Assembly: GCA_963792875.1 (NCBI GenBank)
Contig: CAWBXV010000005.1
Location: forward strand, 186,001 to 250,000
Direction: 5' to 3'
Origin: JAHEGP01 sp963792875
Lineage (GTDB): Bacteria > Pseudomonadota > Gammaproteobacteria > Pseudomonadales > JAHEGP01
Length of the DNA: 64,000 nt
A program made the translations under genes and the position numbers. Position 1 is the first letter of the stretch, and every line of letters starts with the position of its first letter. Of the stretch, positions 28,654 to 37,069 are shown piece by piece. A model generated the notes under the pieces. It saw nothing but the letters and a program-made list of their open reading frames with translations. It was not told the DNA's origin and made no database searches.

Positions 28654-29820
28654 ATGAATCTGCATGAGTATCAGGGGAAACAGTTGTTTGCCGAGTATGG
28701 CTTGCCCGTGTCCATCGGTTTCGCCTGTGATACCCCGGAGGAGGCTGCCCAGGCTGCTGACCGCATCGGTGGCAGCCGCTGGGTGGTGAAGGCCCAGGTT
28801 CACGCGGGCGGTCGCGGCAAGGCTGGCGGCGTCAAGCTGGTGGAAACCAAGGACCAGATCCGGGAGTTCGCCGGCCGCTGGCTGGGCCACAATCTGGTGA
28901 CCTACCAGACCGATGAGAAGGGACAGCCGGTCAGCAAGATCCTGGTCGAGGCCTGCACGGACATCGATCAGGAGCTCTATCTGGGCGCGGTCATCGACCG
29001 CGCCAGTCGTCGCGTCGTGTTCATGGCGTCCACCGAGGGCGGCGTGGAAATCGAAAAAGTGGCGCACGAGACGCCCGAGAAGATCCTCAAGGCCGTCATC
29101 GATCCGCTCACCGGCCCCCAGCCCTACCAGGGGCGCGAACTGGCCTTCAAGCTCGGCCTGCAGGGTGCGCTGGTCAAGCAGTTTGTGCATATCTTCATGC
29201 AGCTGGCCAAGCTGTTCCAGGACTGCGACCTGTCTCTGCTCGAGATCAACCCGCTGGTCATCACCGAACAGGGCAATCTGCACTGCCTTGACGCCAAGCT
29301 CAATATCGACGGCAACGCCCTCTACCGTCAGTCCAGAATCCGCGAGATGCATGACCCCAGCCAGGATGACGCCCGCGAAGCGCATGCGGCGCATTGGGAG
29401 CTGAACTATGTCGCGCTCGATGGCAACATCGGCTGTATGGTCAATGGCGCCGGCCTGGCCATGGGCACGATGGATATCATCAAGATTCACGGCGGTTCGC
29501 CGGCGAATTTTCTGGATGTCGGCGGCGGCGCCACCAAGGAGCGGGTCACCGAGGCGTTCAAGATCATTCTCTCGGATGACAAGGTCAAAGCGGTCCTGGT
29601 CAATATCTTCGGCGGGATCGTGCGCTGCGATCTGATCGCGGAGGGCATTATCGGCGCGGTGCAGGAGGTGGGCGTCAAGGTGCCCGTCGTGGTGCGCCTG
29701 GAGGGCAACAACGCCGACCTCGGCACCCGGCTGCTGGCCGAGAGTGGCCTCAATATCATCGCCGCGACCAGCCTGCGCGGCGCCGCTGAACAAGTCGTCA
29801 AAGCCGTAGAGGGTGTATAA
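28654..29820 (+). CDS. sucC: Succinyl-CoA synthetase beta subunit
   Basis: A 388-residue ADP-forming subunit with an N-terminal ATP-grasp fold. It begins MNLHEYQGKQLF, has VKAQVHAGGRGKAGGVK for nucleotide contact near residue 45 and LEINPLVITEQG for metal near residue 197, and ends with the NIFGGIVRCDLIAEGI CoA-ligase-type segment. Succinyl-CoA plus ADP and phosphate are converted to succinate, CoA and ATP. Its TAA at 29818-29820 touches the sucD ATG at 29821, so the subunits are translated in equal amounts. Confidence 0.95.
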   Translation: MNLHEYQGKQLFAEYGLPVSIGFACDTPEEAAQAADRIGGSRWVVKAQVHAGGRGKAGGVKLVETKDQIREFAGRWLGHNLVTYQTDEKGQPVSKILVEACTDIDQELYLGAVIDRASRRVVFMASTEGGVEIEKVAHETPEKILKAVIDPLTGPQPYQGRELAFKLGLQGALVKQFVHIFMQLAKLFQDCDLSLLEINPLVITEQGNLHCLDAKLNIDGNALYRQSRIREMHDPSQDDAREAHAAHWELNYVALDGNIGCMVNGAGLAMGTMDIIKIHGGSPANFLDVGGGATKERVTEAFKIILSDDKVKAVLVNIFGGIVRCDLIAEGIIGAVQEVGVKVPVVVRLEGNNADLGTRLLAESGLNIIAATSLRGAAEQVVKAVEGV

Positions 29821-30708
29821 ATGAGCATTCTGATCAACAAGGACACCCGAGTCATCTGCCAGGGCTTCACCGGCTCGCAGGGCACCATGCACTCCGAACA
29901 GGCCATCGCCTATGGCACCCGCATGGTGGGTGGCGTTACGCCGGGCAAGGGTGGACAGAGCCACCTGAGTCTGCCCGTGTTCAATACCGTCCGCGACGCG
30001 GTCGAGGCCACCGGGGCCGACGCTTCGGTGATCTATGTACCGGCGCCGTTCTGCAAGGATTCCATCCTCGAGGCAGCCAACAGCGGCGTCAAGCTCATCG
30101 TCTGTATCACCGAGGGCATTCCGACCCTGGATATGCTGGTCTGCAAGGTCAAGTGCGATGAGCTCGGAGTGCGCCTGATCGGTCCCAACTGCCCCGGTGT
30201 GATTACGCCGGGCGAATGCAAGATCGGCATCATGCCGGGCCACATTCACCTGCCGGGCAAGGTCGGCATCGTCTCCCGCTCGGGGACGTTGACCTACGAG
30301 GCGGTCAAGCAGACCACGGATGCCGGCTTCGGGCAGTCCACCTGTGTCGGCATCGGTGGCGACCCCATCCCGGGCTCCAATTTCATCGATATTCTCGCGC
30401 TGTTCGAGGCCGACCCGCAGACCGAGGCGATCGTGATGATCGGTGAGATCGGCGGCACCGCCGAGGAAGAAGCCGCGGCCTATATCAAGGCCAACGTCCG
30501 CAAGCCGGTGGTTTCCTATATCGCCGGCGTCACCGCGCCGGCCGGCAAGCGCATGGGCCACGCCGGCGCCATCATTGCCGGCGGCAAGGGAACCGCGGTC
30601 GAAAAATTCGCCGCGCTGGAAGATGCCGGCGTCAAGACCGTGCGCAGCCTGGCCGAGATCGGCGCGGGGCTTGCCGAGGTCACCGGCTGGACCATGGCGA
30701 CAGCCTGA
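29821..30708 (+). CDS. sucD: Succinyl-CoA synthetase alpha subunit
   Basis: A 295-residue subunit binding CoA through its N-terminal Rossmann domain (VICQGFTGSQGT near residue 11). The transiently phosphorylated histidine is in MGHAGAI near residue 246, and NCPGVITPGECKIGIMPG near residue 123 is diagnostic. It completes the sucABlpd-sucCD run and is followed by a strong terminator. Confidence 0.95.
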   Translation: MSILINKDTRVICQGFTGSQGTMHSEQAIAYGTRMVGGVTPGKGGQSHLSLPVFNTVRDAVEATGADASVIYVPAPFCKDSILEAANSGVKLIVCITEGIPTLDMLVCKVKCDELGVRLIGPNCPGVITPGECKIGIMPGHIHLPGKVGIVSRSGTLTYEAVKQTTDAGFGQSTCVGIGGDPIPGSNFIDILALFEADPQTEAIVMIGEIGGTAEEEAAAYIKANVRKPVVSYIAGVTAPAGKRMGHAGAIIAGGKGTAVEKFAALEDAGVKTVRSLAEIGAGLAEVTGWTMATA

Positions 30709-30727
30709 AGCCGCGCCGCTCCCGCTG

Positions 30728-30755
30728 AAAAGGCCGCCCCGGGGCGGCCTTTTTG
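30728..30755 (+). terminator. Intrinsic terminator of the TCA operon
   Basis: A perfect 20-bp palindrome (AGGCCGCCCC / GGGGCGGCCT) at 30731-30750, preceded by AAA and followed by TTTT. It lies 20 bp after the sucD stop and can act in either direction. Confidence 0.85.
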
Positions 30756-30775
30756 CTATGCGCCCTGCATGCGGG

Positions 30776-30803
30776 GTTGAAATTCCGCCGCGCGACCCCA
30801 TAC
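30776..30803 (+). promoter_or_regulatory. Sigma32 heat-shock promoter of htpG
   Basis: GTTGAAA at 30776-30782, a 13-bp spacer and CCCCATAC at 30796-30803 closely follow the consensus CTTGAAA - CCCCATNT of sigma32. It lies 38 bp before the htpG ATG (30841), directly after the sucD terminator. Six of seven and seven of eight positions match. Confidence 0.75.
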
Positions 30804-30840
30804 CACGGCAACCAGTCAACGAACAGCCAGGAGCCACCAC

Positions 30841-32757
30841 ATGAGTGAAACCCAGACCCGGGAGACTCGGGGATTTCAAACTGAAGCGAAACAGCTGCTG
30901 CACCTGATGATTCATTCTCTCTACAGCAACAGAGAGATATTCCTGCGCGAACTGATCTCCAACGCCGCCGATGCCGCCGACAAGCTGCGGTTTGAGGCGC
31001 TGGCCGACGGGTCACTCTATGAGGATGACCCCGATCTGGCCATCCGCATCGACCTCGACGCCGACGCCAAGACCATCACCATCACCGACAATGGCATCGG
31101 CATGAGCCGGGACGAGGCCATTGAGCACCTCGGCACGATCGCCAAATCCGGCACGGCGGAGTTCCTCAGCCGCCTCAGCGGCGACCAGAAGAAGGATTCC
31201 AAACTGATCGGCCAGTTCGGCGTCGGCTTCTATTCCGCCTTCATCGTCGCCGACAAGGTCCGCGTCGAATCGCGGCGCGCCGGCCAGTCCGCCGAGGCGG
31301 GCGTCCTGTGGGAATCGCAGGGCGAGGCCGAGTATATCGTAGAGACCATCACCCGGCCGCAGCGCGGTACCAGCATCACCCTGTTCCTCAAGGGCGATGC
31401 CGAGGAGTTCGCCGACGGCTGGCGCATTCGCAATATCGTCAAGAAATACTCCGATCACATCGCGCTGCCGGTGATCATGCGCAAAGAGGCGCTGGCCGCC
31501 GCCGAGGGCGATGACGAGCAGGAAGCCGCCGAGCCGCAGGATGAGACCGTCAACAACGCCACGGCATTGTGGACGCGCTCGCGCAGCGATATTACCGAGG
31601 ACGAATACAAGGCATTCTACAAACACGTCTCCCACGACTTTCGCGAGCCCCTGGTGTGGTCGCACAACAAGGTCGAGGGCAAGCTCGAGTACACCAGCCT
31701 GCTGTACATTCCAGAGAACGCGCCGTTCGACCTGTGGCAGCGGGAGGCCAATCGCGGCCTTAAGCTGTACGTGCAGCGGACCTTCATCATGGACGACGCC
31801 GAGCAGTTCCTGCCGCTTTATCTGCGCTTCGTGAAGGGCGTGGTCGACTCGAATGACCTGTCGCTGAACGTTTCGCGCGAGATCCTGCAGCAGGACCCGG
31901 CCGTGGACAGCATGCGCAGCGCGCTCACCAAGCGGGTGCTGGACATGCTCGCCAAGCTCGCCAAGAGCGAACCGGAGAAATACCAGAAGTTCTGGGGGCA
32001 ATTCGGCCAGGTGCTGAAAGAGGGCCCCGCCGAGGACTTCGGCAATCGCGACAAGATCGCCGAACTGTTCCGCTTTGCCACGACCCACAAGGACAGCGAG
32101 CTGCAGGATCAATCGCTGGCCGATTACGTCGGCCGCATGGTCGAGGGCCAGCAGAAGATCTACTTCGTGGCCGCGGACAACTTTACCACCGCCCGCAACA
32201 GCCCCCACCTCGAAGTCTTCCGCAAGAAGGGGGTCGAGGTGCTGCTGCTGTCCGACCGCGTCGACGAGTGGATGATCGGCCAGCTTAACGAGTTCGATGG
32301 CAAGCCCTTCCAGGACGTCGCGCGTGGCGCGCTGGACCTGGGTGATCTCGACCAGGAGGAAGATCGCCAGGCGAGAGAGAAACTGGCTGAAGAGAACCAG
32401 TCGTTGGTAGGGCGCGTCAAGACGGTGCTGGCGGAGCAGGTTGAGGAGGTGCGGGTGACCGATCGCCTCACCGAGTCGCCGGCCTGCCTGGTGGTCGGCG
32501 AATACGACATGGGGGCGCAGATGCGGCGGATCATGGCGGCTGCCGGCCAGAACCTGCCGGCCAGCAAACCGATACTGGAGCTCAACCCCCAGCATCCGCT
32601 GGTCCGCAAGCTCGATGGGGAGAGCAGCGAGACGCGGTTTGCCGATCTGGCCCACGTGCTGTACGACCAGGCGCAACTGGCCAGCGGCGATCAGCTGTCC
32701 GATCCGGCGGCCTACGTGCGGCGCCTCAACAAGCTGCTGCTGGACCTGTCGAGCTAG
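30841..32757 (+). CDS. htpG: Hsp90-family molecular chaperone HtpG
   Basis: A 638-residue ATP-dependent chaperone. The GHKL ATPase is at 1-215: LIHSLYSNREIFLRELISNAADA with the metal-binding Asn, TDNGIGM near residue 83 and GQFGVGFYSAF near 123. Middle domain about 235-500 with SLNVSREILQQ near residue 341; C-terminal dimerisation domain thereafter. Length and motif order are normal (E. coli 624). A good AGGAG precedes the ATG. Confidence 0.95.
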   Translation: MSETQTRETRGFQTEAKQLLHLMIHSLYSNREIFLRELISNAADAADKLRFEALADGSLYEDDPDLAIRIDLDADAKTITITDNGIGMSRDEAIEHLGTIAKSGTAEFLSRLSGDQKKDSKLIGQFGVGFYSAFIVADKVRVESRRAGQSAEAGVLWESQGEAEYIVETITRPQRGTSITLFLKGDAEEFADGWRIRNIVKKYSDHIALPVIMRKEALAAAEGDDEQEAAEPQDETVNNATALWTRSRSDITEDEYKAFYKHVSHDFREPLVWSHNKVEGKLEYTSLLYIPENAPFDLWQREANRGLKLYVQRTFIMDDAEQFLPLYLRFVKGVVDSNDLSLNVSREILQQDPAVDSMRSALTKRVLDMLAKLAKSEPEKYQKFWGQFGQVLKEGPAEDFGNRDKIAELFRFATTHKDSELQDQSLADYVGRMVEGQQKIYFVAADNFTTARNSPHLEVFRKKGVEVLLLSDRVDEWMIGQLNEFDGKPFQDVARGALDLGDLDQEEDRQAREKLAEENQSLVGRVKTVLAEQVEEVRVTDRLTESPACLVVGEYDMGAQMRRIMAAAGQNLPASKPILELNPQHPLVRKLDGESSETRFADLAHVLYDQAQLASGDQLSDPAAYVRRLNKLLLDLSS

Positions 32758-32765
32758 CCCCGCCG

Positions 32766-32835
32766 CCGCGGACATCGCGCCGGGCGTGTCCACGCCGGGC
32801 GCAGCCACGCCGGCAACGGGTGGTGATGTCCGCGG
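32766..32835. repeat. Nested inverted repeats in the htpG-gpsA spacer
   Basis: CCGCGGACATC at 32766-32776 is the exact reverse complement of 32825-32835, enclosing 48 bp. Inside, 32777-32802 is an imperfect palindrome (GCGCC-G-GGCGTG-TC-CACGCC-G-GGCGC). The spacer would fold into a long double stem. No T-run follows. It could end the htpG message or adjust gpsA expression; the gpsA gene may also have an extended -10 (TGGTAGACT, 32845-32853). Confidence 0.5.
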
Positions 32836-32896
32836 TGCCATTTCTGGTAGACTGGGTCTGGCTGGTAAACAACTTACGCAACCATCGGGCAAGCCT

Positions 32897-33913
32897 ATGT
32901 CACCCAGAAAAATCGCCGTCATCGGCGGGGGCAGCTTTGGTACCGCTATAGCCAATCTGTTAGCGGAGAACGGTCATGCGACCTGTCTGCTATTGCGGGA
33001 CGAGCGGCGCGCGGAGGAGATCAATACCCACCACGTCAACAGCGCCTATCTGCCGCGCCTCCACCTGCATGCCAACATGCGTGCGTCCACCGCCATCGCC
33101 GACGCCGTGGCAGGCTGCGATATCGTCTTCATGGCGGTGCCGAGCACGTCCTGCCGGGAGGCGTCGCGCCAGCTGGCGCCCCATATCGCCGACGGCGCCA
33201 TCCTGATCAGCACGACCAAGGGCATCGAGGCCGGCTCCTACAAACTGATGAGCCAGGTGATCACCGAGGAGATTGGCAATATCCGCCTCGGGGTGATGAG
33301 CGGCCCCAATCTGGCCGGCGAGATTGCCGAGCGGCAGCTGACCGGCACGGTCATCGCCAGTACCGACCCGGACCTCAACCGGACCATCCAGCAGGTCATG
33401 CACTCCTCGTATTTTCGCGTATATTCGGGCAATGATATGTACGGCGTGGAACTGGGTGGCGCGCTGAAGAACATCTACGCCATCATCGCGGGCATGGCGG
33501 CCGCACTGGAACTGGGTCAGAACACGGTGGGCCTGCTCATCACCAGGGGTCTGGCGGAAATGAGCCGGTTCGCCGTCGAGCTCGGCGCCAACCCGCTGAC
33601 CTTCATCGGTCTGGCTGGCGTCGGCGATCTCATCGTCACCTGCGTCTCGCCGCTGAGCCGCAATTTTCGCGTCGGCTACGGCCTGGGTGAGGGCAAGCAT
33701 CTCGACCAGATCGTGGCCGAACTGGGGCAGGTCGCCGAGGGCGTCAACACGCTCAAGCTGGTCAAGCTGCGTGCCGATGAGCTGGACATCGACATGCCGC
33801 TGGTGCAGAGCCTGTACGGCGTCATCTTCGAGGGCCTGAGCATGGTCGACGCGGTGTCGTCGATGATGGCACGGGAGCAGAACCGCGACGTGGAGTTCGT
33901 CTTTGAGCATTGA
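32897..33913 (+). CDS. gpsA: Glycerol-3-phosphate dehydrogenase [NAD(P)+]
   Basis: A 338-residue enzyme that makes sn-glycerol 3-phosphate for phospholipids from dihydroxyacetone phosphate. NAD-binding GGGSFGTAIANLL at residues 9-21; substrate-domain KGIE near residue 112, SGPNLAGEI near 139 and the NIYAIIAGMAAAL region holding the catalytic Lys in GGALKN near residue 193. The frame is open upstream to 32615 inside htpG, but the ATG at 32897 gives the family start. The next gene begins within or just after its stop. Confidence 0.93.
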   Translation: MSPRKIAVIGGGSFGTAIANLLAENGHATCLLLRDERRAEEINTHHVNSAYLPRLHLHANMRASTAIADAVAGCDIVFMAVPSTSCREASRQLAPHIADGAILISTTKGIEAGSYKLMSQVITEEIGNIRLGVMSGPNLAGEIAERQLTGTVIASTDPDLNRTIQQVMHSSYFRVYSGNDMYGVELGGALKNIYAIIAGMAAALELGQNTVGLLITRGLAEMSRFAVELGANPLTFIGLAGVGDLIVTCVSPLSRNFRVGYGLGEGKHLDQIVAELGQVAEGVNTLKLVKLRADELDIDMPLVQSLYGVIFEGLSMVDAVSSMMAREQNRDVEFVFEH

Positions 33914-33929
33914 GCGGAGCATTGCCGAC

Positions 33930-34400
33930 GTGCTGCTCATGAGGCACGGCCAGGCCGAGCACAGCGCCGCCAGCGATGCGGCGCGCCGGCTCACCGCCGT
34001 CGGGGTCGAGCAGGCCCGCCGGGGCGGAGCGTACCTGGCGCAGCTTTCGCTCGATGTGGCCCAGATTTTCTGCAGCCCCTATCGCCGGGCGCGCGAGACC
34101 GCGCAGCTGGTGCGCGAATCCCTGCCGGGCGTGCCGCTGGTGCAGACCGACTGCCTGGTGCCCGATGCGGATCCCCGCAGCCTGCAGCGCTTGCTCGATG
34201 CCCAAGGCAGCGGCACGGTGTTGTGCGTGGGACATCAGCCGCTGCTGGGCTATGCGCTGCAGTGGCTGGTCGACGGCGGCATCGGTGCGGGCTGCCCCTT
34301 CGAGACGGGCTCGCTGGCGCTGCTGCGCCGCGAGTTTCCCGGGCCCGGCGGGGCCGAGCTGCGCTGGCACCGCGGTCCCGAAGAGTTGCTCCCGCAGTGA
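33930..34400 (+). CDS. sixA: Phosphohistidine phosphatase SixA-like
   Basis: A 156-residue histidine phosphatase with the RHG signature right at the N-terminus (MRHGQAE) and the second catalytic His in VGHQPLLG at about residue 106. SixA removes phosphate from His-containing phosphotransfer proteins; this small histidine-phosphatase family can have other substrates. I chose GTG 33930, which has a CGGAG ribosome site and gives the short lead before RHG that SixA proteins have; an upstream TTG at 33903 overlapping gpsA is an alternative. Its TGA overlaps the next GTG. Confidence 0.82.
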   Translation: MLLMRHGQAEHSAASDAARRLTAVGVEQARRGGAYLAQLSLDVAQIFCSPYRRARETAQLVRESLPGVPLVQTDCLVPDADPRSLQRLLDAQGSGTVLCVGHQPLLGYALQWLVDGGIGAGCPFETGSLALLRREFPGPGGAELRWHRGPEELLPQ

Positions 34401-35248
34401 GCTGCCGCGAATGTCAGTTTGCGCCCAATGGGGCGACGATCGCCGCGCAGCGCTGGCGGGAGGGAGCGGGCGGCACGCCGGTACTCGCGCTGCATGGCTG
34501 GCTGGACAATGCCGCCAGCTTTGTCGATCTGGCCCCGTTGCTGGGCGAGCGCGAGCTGCTCGCGCTCGATCTGCCCGGGCACGGCCACAGCTCCCATCGC
34601 CACCCGCCCGGCAGCTACAACATCTGGGACGATCTGCTCGATCTGCTCGCGGTGGCCGATGAGCTGGGTTGGCAGCGCTTCGATGTGCTGGGGCATTCCA
34701 GGGGTGCGTTGATCGCCGTGCTGCTGGCTGCGACCATGCCCGAGAGAGTGCGCCGGCTGGCGCTGCTCGACGCGGTCTGGCCGATGCCGGTCAAGGCGGC
34801 GGAGGCGCCGTCGATTCTGCGGCGCTATCTGCTGCAGCAGCGGCAGGCGCACGCCAAGGCGGCGCCGCGTTACGATACCCTGGAGCAGGCCGTGGCAGTG
34901 CGCTGCCGCGCGTCGAGTCTCGACCGCGCCGCGGCAGAGCCGATCGTGCGCCGGGGCATTCAGGCGCATCCCGATGGGGGTCTGTGCTGGCGTACCGACC
35001 CCCGGCTGCTGCTGAGCTCGGCGTTCAAGTTGACGCAGGAGCACAACCGCGCCTTCCTCGCCGCGGTCCAGGCGCCGGTGCTGGTCCTATTGGCGCGCCA
35101 TGGCTTTGGCGGCTACCCCGGCATTGCCGACGCATTGGCGGACTTCGCTGGCGTGGAGGTGGTGTTCTTCGATGCCGGGCATCACCTGCACATGGGCGCT
35201 ACGGCGGCCCCGGTGGCGGCGGCCATCACGGGTTTTCTCGACCGGTGA
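34397..35248 (+). CDS. Alpha/beta hydrolase
   Basis: A 283-residue alpha/beta-hydrolase fold protein. Oxyanion region LALHGWLDNAASF near residue 30; nucleophile elbow GHSRGA around residue 99 with the Ser; acid Asp after the late strand and catalytic His in AGHHLHMG near residue 262. Hydrolysis of an ester, thioester or lactone is expected but the substrate is unknown. It starts at GTG 34397, overlapping the sixA stop by four bases. It converges with folE 9 bp away. Confidence 0.88.
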   Translation: MSCRECQFAPNGATIAAQRWREGAGGTPVLALHGWLDNAASFVDLAPLLGERELLALDLPGHGHSSHRHPPGSYNIWDDLLDLLAVADELGWQRFDVLGHSRGALIAVLLAATMPERVRRLALLDAVWPMPVKAAEAPSILRRYLLQQRQAHAKAAPRYDTLEQAVAVRCRASSLDRAAAEPIVRRGIQAHPDGGLCWRTDPRLLLSSAFKLTQEHNRAFLAAVQAPVLVLLARHGFGGYPGIADALADFAGVEVVFFDAGHHLHMGATAAPVAAAITGFLDR

Positions 35249-35257
35249 CGGCCGCCG

Positions 35258-35797
35258 CTAGCGGATCAGTGCGAGAAACTCATTGCGGGTGTCCGCCTTG
35301 TCGTGGAAGATGCCGTGCATCGCTGAGGTTACCATGACCGAGTTCTGCTTCTCGACGCCGCGCATCATCATGCACATGTGGCGGGCTTCGATCACCACGG
35401 CGACGCCGGCGGCCCCGGTGACTTCCCTGATGGTGTCGCATATCTCGGTGGTCAGGTTTTCCTGAATCTGCAGGCGGCGCGCATACATATCGACGATGCG
35501 CGCGATCTTCGACAGCCCCAGCACGGTGCCGTTGGGAATGTAGGCCACATGGCACTTGCCCACGAAGGGCAGCAGGTGGTGTTCGCACAACGAGTAGAGT
35601 TCGATATCCTTGACCAGCACCATCTCGCTGGCGGCGGAGGGAAACAAGGCCCCGTTGACGATGTCGTCGGCGCTCTGCTGGTAGCCGCGAGTCAGAAACC
35701 GCATCGCCTTGGCCGCCCGCTCGGGGGTTTTCTGCAGTCCGGGCCGATTCAGATCCTCCCCCAGGTGCTCGAGGATGCGGGCGAACTCTTGCTCCAT
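35258..35797 (-). CDS. folE: GTP cyclohydrolase I
   Basis: A 179-residue enzyme that converts GTP to 7,8-dihydroneopterin triphosphate, the first step of folate synthesis. Zn-binding CEHHLLPFVGKCHVAYIP (Cys and His near 72-80) and the second Cys/His pair in ARHMCMMMRGV near residue 139-146 are in place, as are the TRGY and SKIARIV segments. ATG 35797 (MEQEFA) follows a GAGG ribosome site; a TTG 15 bases upstream was rejected because that GAGG would lie inside the gene. Confidence 0.93.
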   Translation of the reverse strand: MEQEFARILEHLGEDLNRPGLQKTPERAAKAMRFLTRGYQQSADDIVNGALFPSAASEMVLVKDIELYSLCEHHLLPFVGKCHVAYIPNGTVLGLSKIARIVDMYARRLQIQENLTTEICDTIREVTGAAGVAVVIEARHMCMMMRGVEKQNSVMVTSAMHGIFHDKADTRNEFLALIR

Positions 35798-36086
35798 GAA
35801 AGGATGCCTCAACGGACTTTATGAACGATCAGGGGCGCAGGGGCGATGGTACCAGAAATAGGTGGTCGATCTCCAGTCGGCAGTTCGCGTGCCAACACTG
35901 GCGTGGGGTCCGGGCTGTTGCCGGTCGGGCTGCGGCGCTACAATCGCACCCCGACACGACTGCGCTCGCGGCCGGCGATGCGGCGTCCGCGGCCCCGGTC
36001 GCGTCTGGCCGCTGCGGCGACGACCAAGCGGCCCGTGGTCGGCGGCCTCATGCCGCACACCCGGGCCATTGATGGAGGAGGTACCA

Positions 36087-37010
36087 ATGATCGATCCCCG
36101 GGAAGTGACCGAGCAGCTTGTCACCGTGCGGGACTATCTGCGCTGGGGCACCAGCGTCATGTCCGAACAGGGCGTCTTTTTCGGCCACGGCACCGATAAC
36201 GCCTGGGATGAGTGCCTGGCGTTGTTGCAGGGCGCTCTGCACTGGCCCCAGGCGCTGGACGCGGCGGTGCTCGACAGCCGCCTGCTGCCGGCGGAGCGCG
36301 CCCGGGTCGTGGCGTTCGTGCTGCAGCGCGTCGAACAGCGCTTGCCCCTGCCCTATATCACCGGGCGGGCGTGGTTTGCCGGTCTGCCCTTCAAGGTGGA
36401 TCGCCGTGCCATCGTGCCGCGGTCCCCGCTGGCGGAGCTGATCGAGCAGGGCATGCAGCCCTGGTATGGCGGCCCTCAGCCGCCCAGAGTGCTCGATCTG
36501 TGTGCCGGCAGCGGCTGCATCGGCATCGCCGCGGCCGTGTGGCTGCCGGGCAGCGTGGTCGATCTGGTCGATATCGATCCGGAAGTCCTGGCGCTGGCCG
36601 AGGAAAACATCGCTCTGCACGGTGTTGGCGATCGGGTCCGGCCCATCGTGTCGGATCTTTTCGAGGCGCTGACGCCCGGTCAGGACTGCTACGATCTGAT
36701 CCTCAGCAATCCGCCGTACGTCGATGCCCGTGACCTCGCCGAGCTGCCGCCGGAGTTCCGCCATGAGCCGATGCTGGCTCTGGCCGCGGGGGAGGACGGC
36801 CTCGACTGTGCCCGCCGCATACTGAGTGGGGCCGTGGACTATCTCGCCGAGGATGGCGTGCTGGTGCTGGAGGTGGGCAACAGCGCCCCCGCGCTGGAGG
36901 ATGCCTTCCCCGATCTGGCATTCACCTGGGTGGAGCTCGAGCGCGGCGGCGAGGGTGTGATGGTGGCCACGGCGGCAGAGCTGCGCCTGTGGCGGGACAG
37001 TTTTCGCTAG
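36087..37010 (+). CDS. prmB: Ribosomal protein L3 glutamine methyltransferase
   Basis: A 307-residue N5-glutamine methyltransferase. An N-terminal helical recognition domain (about 1-100) precedes a SAM-binding fold with VLDLCAGSGCIGIAA near residue 136, acidic DLVDIDPE near 158 and the substrate-binding NPPYVDARDL near 208. PrmB methylates a Gln of L3; the related PrmC acts on release factors but is shorter at the N-terminus, so PrmB is preferred. ATG 36087 has GGAGGAG upstream; the open frame begins at 35862. aroC follows on the same strand. Confidence 0.9.
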   Translation: MIDPREVTEQLVTVRDYLRWGTSVMSEQGVFFGHGTDNAWDECLALLQGALHWPQALDAAVLDSRLLPAERARVVAFVLQRVEQRLPLPYITGRAWFAGLPFKVDRRAIVPRSPLAELIEQGMQPWYGGPQPPRVLDLCAGSGCIGIAAAVWLPGSVVDLVDIDPEVLALAEENIALHGVGDRVRPIVSDLFEALTPGQDCYDLILSNPPYVDARDLAELPPEFRHEPMLALAAGEDGLDCARRILSGAVDYLAEDGVLVLEVGNSAPALEDAFPDLAFTWVELERGGEGVMVATAAELRLWRDSFR

Positions 37011-37033
37011 CCGGAAGCGCGGCCAAATGCGGT

Positions 37034-37039
37034 TATAAT
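37034..37039 (+). promoter_or_regulatory. Candidate -10 box upstream of aroC
   Basis: A perfect TATAAT 31 bp before the aroC ATG, just beyond the prmB stop. No good -35 is seen at 16-18 bp, so this may be an activated promoter or coincidental. Confidence 0.35.
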
Positions 37040-37069
37040 CGCCGCCCAGGCGATGCGGTGGAGGCAGGT

